From NCBI RefSeq assembly GCF_014842255.1, contig NZ_JACYVH010000008.1, positions 1 to 62,690 of the forward strand: a stretch of DNA of 62,690 nt, written 5' to 3'. The DNA comes from Frigoribacterium sp. CFBP 13712. Lineage in GTDB: Bacteria > Actinomycetota > Actinomycetes > Actinomycetales > Microbacteriaceae. Below are positions 59,338-62,690 of the stretch, piece after piece. How positions within the stretch are numbered: position 1 is the stretch's first letter; each line of letters begins with the position of its first letter. A program made the position numbers and the translations under genes. A model generated the notes under the pieces. The model saw only the letters and a list, made by a program, of their open reading frames with translations, had not been told where the DNA came from and ran no database searches.

Positions 59338-60647
59338 CGCCGGGCCCCGGCCCCGGGCTGTCCGCCCGCGGCGGGCACGACCTCGAGCGGTGCGACGAGC
59401 AGGTCGCGCAGCACCACCGTCAGGGCCTCGACGCCGTCCACGCAGTCGTCCGCCTCGGCGTGCTCGACGGGGCTGTGGCTGATGCCGGTCGGGTTCCGCA
59501 CGAACAGCATGGCCGTCGGCACCCGCGACGCGAGGATCCCCGCGTCGTGCCCGGCGGCCGTCGGCAGGGTCGGCGCGCTGATCGACGCCGCTCCGAGCGA
59601 CGACCGCAGCCGATCGCTCAGCGAGGCGTCGAAGTCGACCACGGGGGTGAAGCTGTCGCGGGTGACGGTGAGGCCGACGCCGTGGCCGGCCGCCGCCTCC
59701 TCGGCGATCCGCTGCAGGTCGTCGACCAGACGGACGACACCGCCCTGATCGGCCCCGCGGGCGTCGAGCCAGGCGTCGACCCGCGACGGGATCGCGTTCG
59801 TGCCGTTCGGTTCGACGCGTACGCGCCCGAACGTGGTGACCGCCTGCGCCTCGACGGCGAGACGGCGGGCGGCGCCGACGACCTCGGCGAACGGCAGCAT
59901 CGGGTCGTGGCGATCGTCGAGCCGGGTGGTGCCGGCGTGGTTGCCCTCGCCCTCGAAGCAGAAGTGCCAGCGGCCGTGCGGCCAGATCGAGCTCGCGACG
60001 CCCACCGACTCGTCGCCGAGCGCCAGGTGGCGACCCTGCTCGACGTGCAGCTCGACGAAGACGCCGATGCGCGCCAGCGCGGTCTCGTCGAGACCGACGT
60101 GCTCGGGCGCGTGACCGGCCGCGGACATCGCGTCGGCCAGCGTCGTGCCGTCGTCGTCGGTGAGCGACAGGGCGTGCGACGAGTCGACGGCGCCGGTCAT
60201 CAGGCGCGAGCCGAGGCACGCGAGACCGAAGCGGGCGCCCTCCTCCTCGACGAAGTTGACCACGGCGAGCGGGCGCACGGGCACGACGCCCGCCGCCTTC
60301 AGCGCGTCGACCGCGAGCAGTGCGCTGACGACGCCGAGCGGCCCGTCGAACGCCCCGCCGCCGGGCACGCTGTCGAGGTGACTGCCGGTGACGACGGCAC
60401 CGTCGGCCGGCGCGCCCCACCAGGCCCACTGGTTGCCGTTGCGGTCGACCTCGACCTCGAGCCCGCGACGGGTCGCCTCGGCGGCGAACCACTCGCGCAG
60501 GCCCAGGTCGACGCCCGTCCACGAGAAGCGGTCGTAGCCGCCCGAGCGCGGGTCGCGACCGACGCCCTCGAGGTCGCTCCAGACCCCGTCGAAGGAGGCG
60601 CGCAGCAGCGGGCGGTCGGCCGTCGCCCCGCTACGGGCGGGGGCCAT
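59334..60647 (-). CDS. M20 amidohydrolase in the hut operon
   Basis: 437 aa zinc-dependent hydrolase, paralogue of the enzyme at 6797-8095. Motifs: [54 protein letters not shown]. Often annotated as allantoate amidohydrolase, but it lies between hutU and hutF with overlaps of 17 and 4 nt. HutF makes N-formylglutamate and no HutG deformylase is present here, so a role in hydrolysing that amide is likely. ATG 60647 is chosen because the frame upstream is hutU antiparallel noise. Confidence 0.9.
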   Translation of the reverse strand: MAPARSGATADRPLLRASFDGVWSDLEGVGRDPRSGGYDRFSWTGVDLGLREWFAAEATRRGLEVEVDRNGNQWAWWGAPADGAVVTGSHLDSVPGGGAFDGPLGVVSALLAVDALKAAGVVPVRPLAVVNFVEEEGARFGLACLGSRLMTGAVDSSHALSLTDDDGTTLADAMSAAGHAPEHVGLDETALARIGVFVELHVEQGRHLALGDESVGVASSIWPHGRWHFCFEGEGNHAGTTRLDDRHDPMLPFAEVVGAARRLAVEAQAVTTFGRVRVEPNGTNAIPSRVDAWLDARGADQGGVVRLVDDLQRIAEEAAAGHGVGLTVTRDSFTPVVDFDASLSDRLRSSLGAASISAPTLPTAAGHDAGILASRVPTAMLFVRNPTGISHSPVEHAEADDCVDGVEALTVVLRDLLVAPLEVVPAAGGQPGAGARR

Positions 60648-62502
60648 CGACGGTGCCCTCGGCGGTGTCGCCCGCGAAGCTCTCGGTCGCAGCGCTCTCG
60701 GTCGCGGGTTTCTCGCCGGCGGCATCCTCGGAGACCCGACCCGCGCCTCCTCGGCTGCCGCGGTGCTCCTGCATCGGCACGCGCACGCCGCGCTCGGCGG
60801 CGACGTCGATCGCGATCTCGTAGCCGGCATCCGCGTGGCGGATGACGCCCATGCCGGGGTCGGCGACGAGCACGCGGCCGAGCTTCTCGGCGGCGAGATC
60901 GGTGCCGTCGGCGACGATCACCTGACCGGCGTGGATCGATCGGCCCATGCCGACGCCTCCGCCCTGGTGGATCGACACCCAGGTGGCTCCCGACGCGACG
61001 TTGACCATCGCGTTCAGCAGCGGCCAGTCGGCGATGGCGTCCGAGCCGTCGAGCATGGCCTCCGTCTCGCGGTACGGCGACGCGACCGAGCCGGAGTCGA
61101 GGTGGTCGCGACCGATCACGATCGGCGCCGACAGCTCGCCCGACGCGACCATCTCGTTGAACTTCAGCCCGGCGAGGTGACGCTCGCCGTAGCCGAGCCA
61201 GCAGATGCGCGCCGGCAGCCCCTGGAACGCGACGCGCTCGCCCGCCATGGTGATCCACTTCTTCAGCGACTCGTTCTCGGGGAACAGCTCGAGGATCGCC
61301 TTGTCGGTCGCCGCGATGTCGGCGGGGTCGCCCGAGAGCGCCGCCCAGCGGAACGGGCCCTTGCCCTCGGCGAACAGCGGGCGGATGTAGGCAGGCACGA
61401 AGCCGGGGAACGCGAAGGCGCGGTCGTAGCCGGCCGTGCGGGCCTCGCCGCGGATGCTGTTGCCGTAGTCGAAGACGACCGCCCCGGCGTCCTGGAACCC
61501 GACCATCGCCTCGACATGGGCGCGCATGGCGGCCTGCGAGCGGCGGGTGAAGTCGGCGGGATCGGCCGCGGCCTCGGCGGCCATGTCCTCGAAGCGGGTG
61601 CCGATCGGCAGGTACGACAGGGGGTCGTGCGCCGAGGTCTGGTCGGTGACGATGTCGATCGGGGCCTTGCGGGCCAGCAGCTCGGGCACCATCTCGGCGG
61701 CGTTCCCGACGACGCCGATCGAGAGGGGGCGCTTCTCGTCACGGGCGGCGATCGCCAGCTCGAGCGCCTCGTCGAGGCTCGACGCGGCGACGTCGAGGTA
61801 TCGGTGCTCGACCCGGCGGTCGATGCGCGTGCGGTCGACGTCGATGCAGATCGCGACGCCGTCGTTCATCGTCACGGCCAGCGGCTGCGCGCCTCCCATG
61901 CCCCCGACGCCCGCGGTCAGCGTGATCGTGCCGGCCAGGGTGCCGCCGAAGTCGGCGTTCGCGACCGCCGAGAACGTCTCGTAGGTGCCCTGGAGGATGC
62001 CCTGCGTGCCGATGTAGATCCACGAGCCGGCCGTCATCTGGCCGTACATCATCAGGCCCATGGCATCGAGCTTGCGGAAGTCCTCCCAGTTGGCCCAGTC
62101 GCCCACCAGGTTCGAGTTCGCGATCAGCACGCGCGGCGACCACTCGTTCGTGCGGAACACGCCGACCGGCTTGCCCGACTGCACGAGCATCGTCTCGTCG
62201 TCCTTCAGGGTCTTCAGCGTCTCGACCATCGCGTCGAACGCCTCCCAGCTGCGGGCGGCCTTGCCCGTGCCGCCGTAGACGACGAGGTCGTCGGGGTGCT
62301 CGGCGACCTCGGGGTCGAGGTTGTTCATCAGCATGCGCAGCGCGGCCTCCTGCTGCCAGCCGAGGCAGCTGAGCTCGGTGCCGCGCGGGGCGCGGACCGG
62401 GCGGGGCCCCGAGGAGGCGCGGGTCGCGTCGGCGGCGCCGGTCGCGTCGGTGCCGGTGGTGGAGGAGGCGGTGGTGCCGGTGGTCTCGGTGTCGAGGGTC
62501 AC
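60631..62502 (-). CDS. hutU: Urocanate hydratase
   Basis: 623 aa. It adds water to urocanate using tightly bound NAD+ as electrophile. Motifs: [29 protein letters not shown] with the active-site Cys, and [15 protein letters not shown]. Both ends carry extra Thr/Ala-rich tails about 35 and 45 residues long, each coded through a dispersed-repeat copy (62412 and 60737). Start GTG 62502 is uncertain because the N-terminal tail is not conserved. HutH (histidine ammonia-lyase) is not in the window. Confidence 0.95.
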   Translation of the reverse strand: MTLDTETTGTTASSTTGTDATGAADATRASSGPRPVRAPRGTELSCLGWQQEAALRMLMNNLDPEVAEHPDDLVVYGGTGKAARSWEAFDAMVETLKTLKDDETMLVQSGKPVGVFRTNEWSPRVLIANSNLVGDWANWEDFRKLDAMGLMMYGQMTAGSWIYIGTQGILQGTYETFSAVANADFGGTLAGTITLTAGVGGMGGAQPLAVTMNDGVAICIDVDRTRIDRRVEHRYLDVAASSLDEALELAIAARDEKRPLSIGVVGNAAEMVPELLARKAPIDIVTDQTSAHDPLSYLPIGTRFEDMAAEAAADPADFTRRSQAAMRAHVEAMVGFQDAGAVVFDYGNSIRGEARTAGYDRAFAFPGFVPAYIRPLFAEGKGPFRWAALSGDPADIAATDKAILELFPENESLKKWITMAGERVAFQGLPARICWLGYGERHLAGLKFNEMVASGELSAPIVIGRDHLDSGSVASPYRETEAMLDGSDAIADWPLLNAMVNVASGATWVSIHQGGGVGMGRSIHAGQVIVADGTDLAAEKLGRVLVADPGMGVIRHADAGYEIAIDVAAERGVRVPMQEHRGSRGGAGRVSEDAAGEKPATESAATESFAGDTAEGTVDGPRP

Positions 62503-62690
62503 GAGGGGGCTTCCGTTCGAGGTCGATCTGCGGTTCAGGAGGAGGCGGCGACGTCGCGCGGCACGCCGTGCGGGCGCGACGAGTCGCCGCGTGCCCGCTG
62601 AGGGGCACCGGTCGGGGCTGTTCGGTTGTGGTCGTGCGGTGGTGCGGTGGTGCGGGTGCTGCGGTGACGCGGATGGTGCCGTGATGCGGG
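62503..62690. other. Leader of the hut operon, no gene identified
   Basis: The 188 bp to the window edge hold GGTGCGGTGG-type repeats (62635-62665) and a minus-strand frame open to the edge that ends at a TGA (62535-62537). Its last 15 residues look protein-like, but the rest is Pro/His/Thr-rich and simple, so a gene end is possible but not supported. Confidence 0.4.

Noticed and set aside
62535-62690. 3' end of hutH at the window edge
   Set aside because: A minus-strand frame is open, but the visible residues do not resemble the histidine ammonia-lyase C-terminus and most of it is simple repeat.
1-62690. Prophage, integrative element, tRNA or rRNA genes, insertion sequences
   Set aside because: No integrase, transposase, phage structural gene, tRNA-like cloverleaf or att-type duplication was recognised in any part of the window.

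Overview
The window is 62.7 kb of very GC-rich DNA (about 70% or more by eye). It has actinobacterial traits: Shine-Dalgarno sites of the AGGAGG type, many GTG starts, stop/start overlaps (ATGA, GTGA, TGATG), mycothiol-era actinobacterial gene families such as DUF6314 and DUF2256/DUF3253, and a PEP carboxylase. Gene content and style suggest a Microbacteriaceae-like soil or plant-associated actinobacterium. No rRNA or tRNA gene is present to prove this, and the genus is not assignable from the sequence alone.

Layout. 1-5.8 kb: tail of an unknown gene, a strong bidirectional terminator, a sugar porter, a paired SMR exporter, a ChaA-type cation/proton exchanger, a membrane-bound PP2C phosphatase, and a TetR regulator that overlaps it tail to tail. 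5.9-22.6 kb: a purine-catabolism block. It runs from guanine (deaminase) through xanthine (fused Fe-S/Mo dehydrogenase plus FAD subunit), urate (uricase), 5-hydroxyisourate (HiuH), OHCU (decarboxylase) and allantoate (M20 hydrolase) to ureidoglycine (PucG). It also holds an amidase with a fused AtzH/HpxZ-like domain, an acetamidase/formamidase and an RpiR regulator. Next to it is a GntR-controlled module of DUF2848 protein, MHS transporter and nitrilase-type hydrolase. 22.6-28.3 kb: a probable single operon for a secreted crystallin/I36-like protein, two paralogous lipoproteins, a periplasmic-adaptor-like protein and a MacB-like ABC protein. 28.4-35.2 kb: BMP-family lipoprotein, NarL-type two-component system, DUF6314 protein, PEP carboxylase. 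35.4-48.2 kb: a complete L-rhamnose regulon (ABC importer, mutarotase, isomerase, kinase, aldolase-dehydrogenase fusion, L-lactate dehydrogenase, LacI regulator). 48.4-55.8 kb: small genes, XdhC and a MocA-like enzyme for molybdenum-enzyme maturation, DinB, DUF2256/DUF3253 protein, sarcosine-oxidase-like protein, ribokinase, a small membrane protein. 56-62.5 kb: a histidine-utilisation operon (hutU, M20 hydrolase, hutF, hutI, hutD).

The most unusual material is in the repeats. The 15-mer AGGAGGCGCGGGTCG occurs at least 14 times exactly, with dozens of shorter relatives on both strands, inside genes, at gene ends and as ribosome-binding sites. A 64-nt near-perfect palindrome is present in five intergenic copies. 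A separate palindrome family forms a tandem cluster near 51.6-52.0 kb. A third inverted repeat marks two convergent gene ends. Together with short-period expansions inside genes and in 5' leaders, they show a genome rich in small non-autonomous repeats. No transposase, phage gene, CRISPR array or replication origin was seen.
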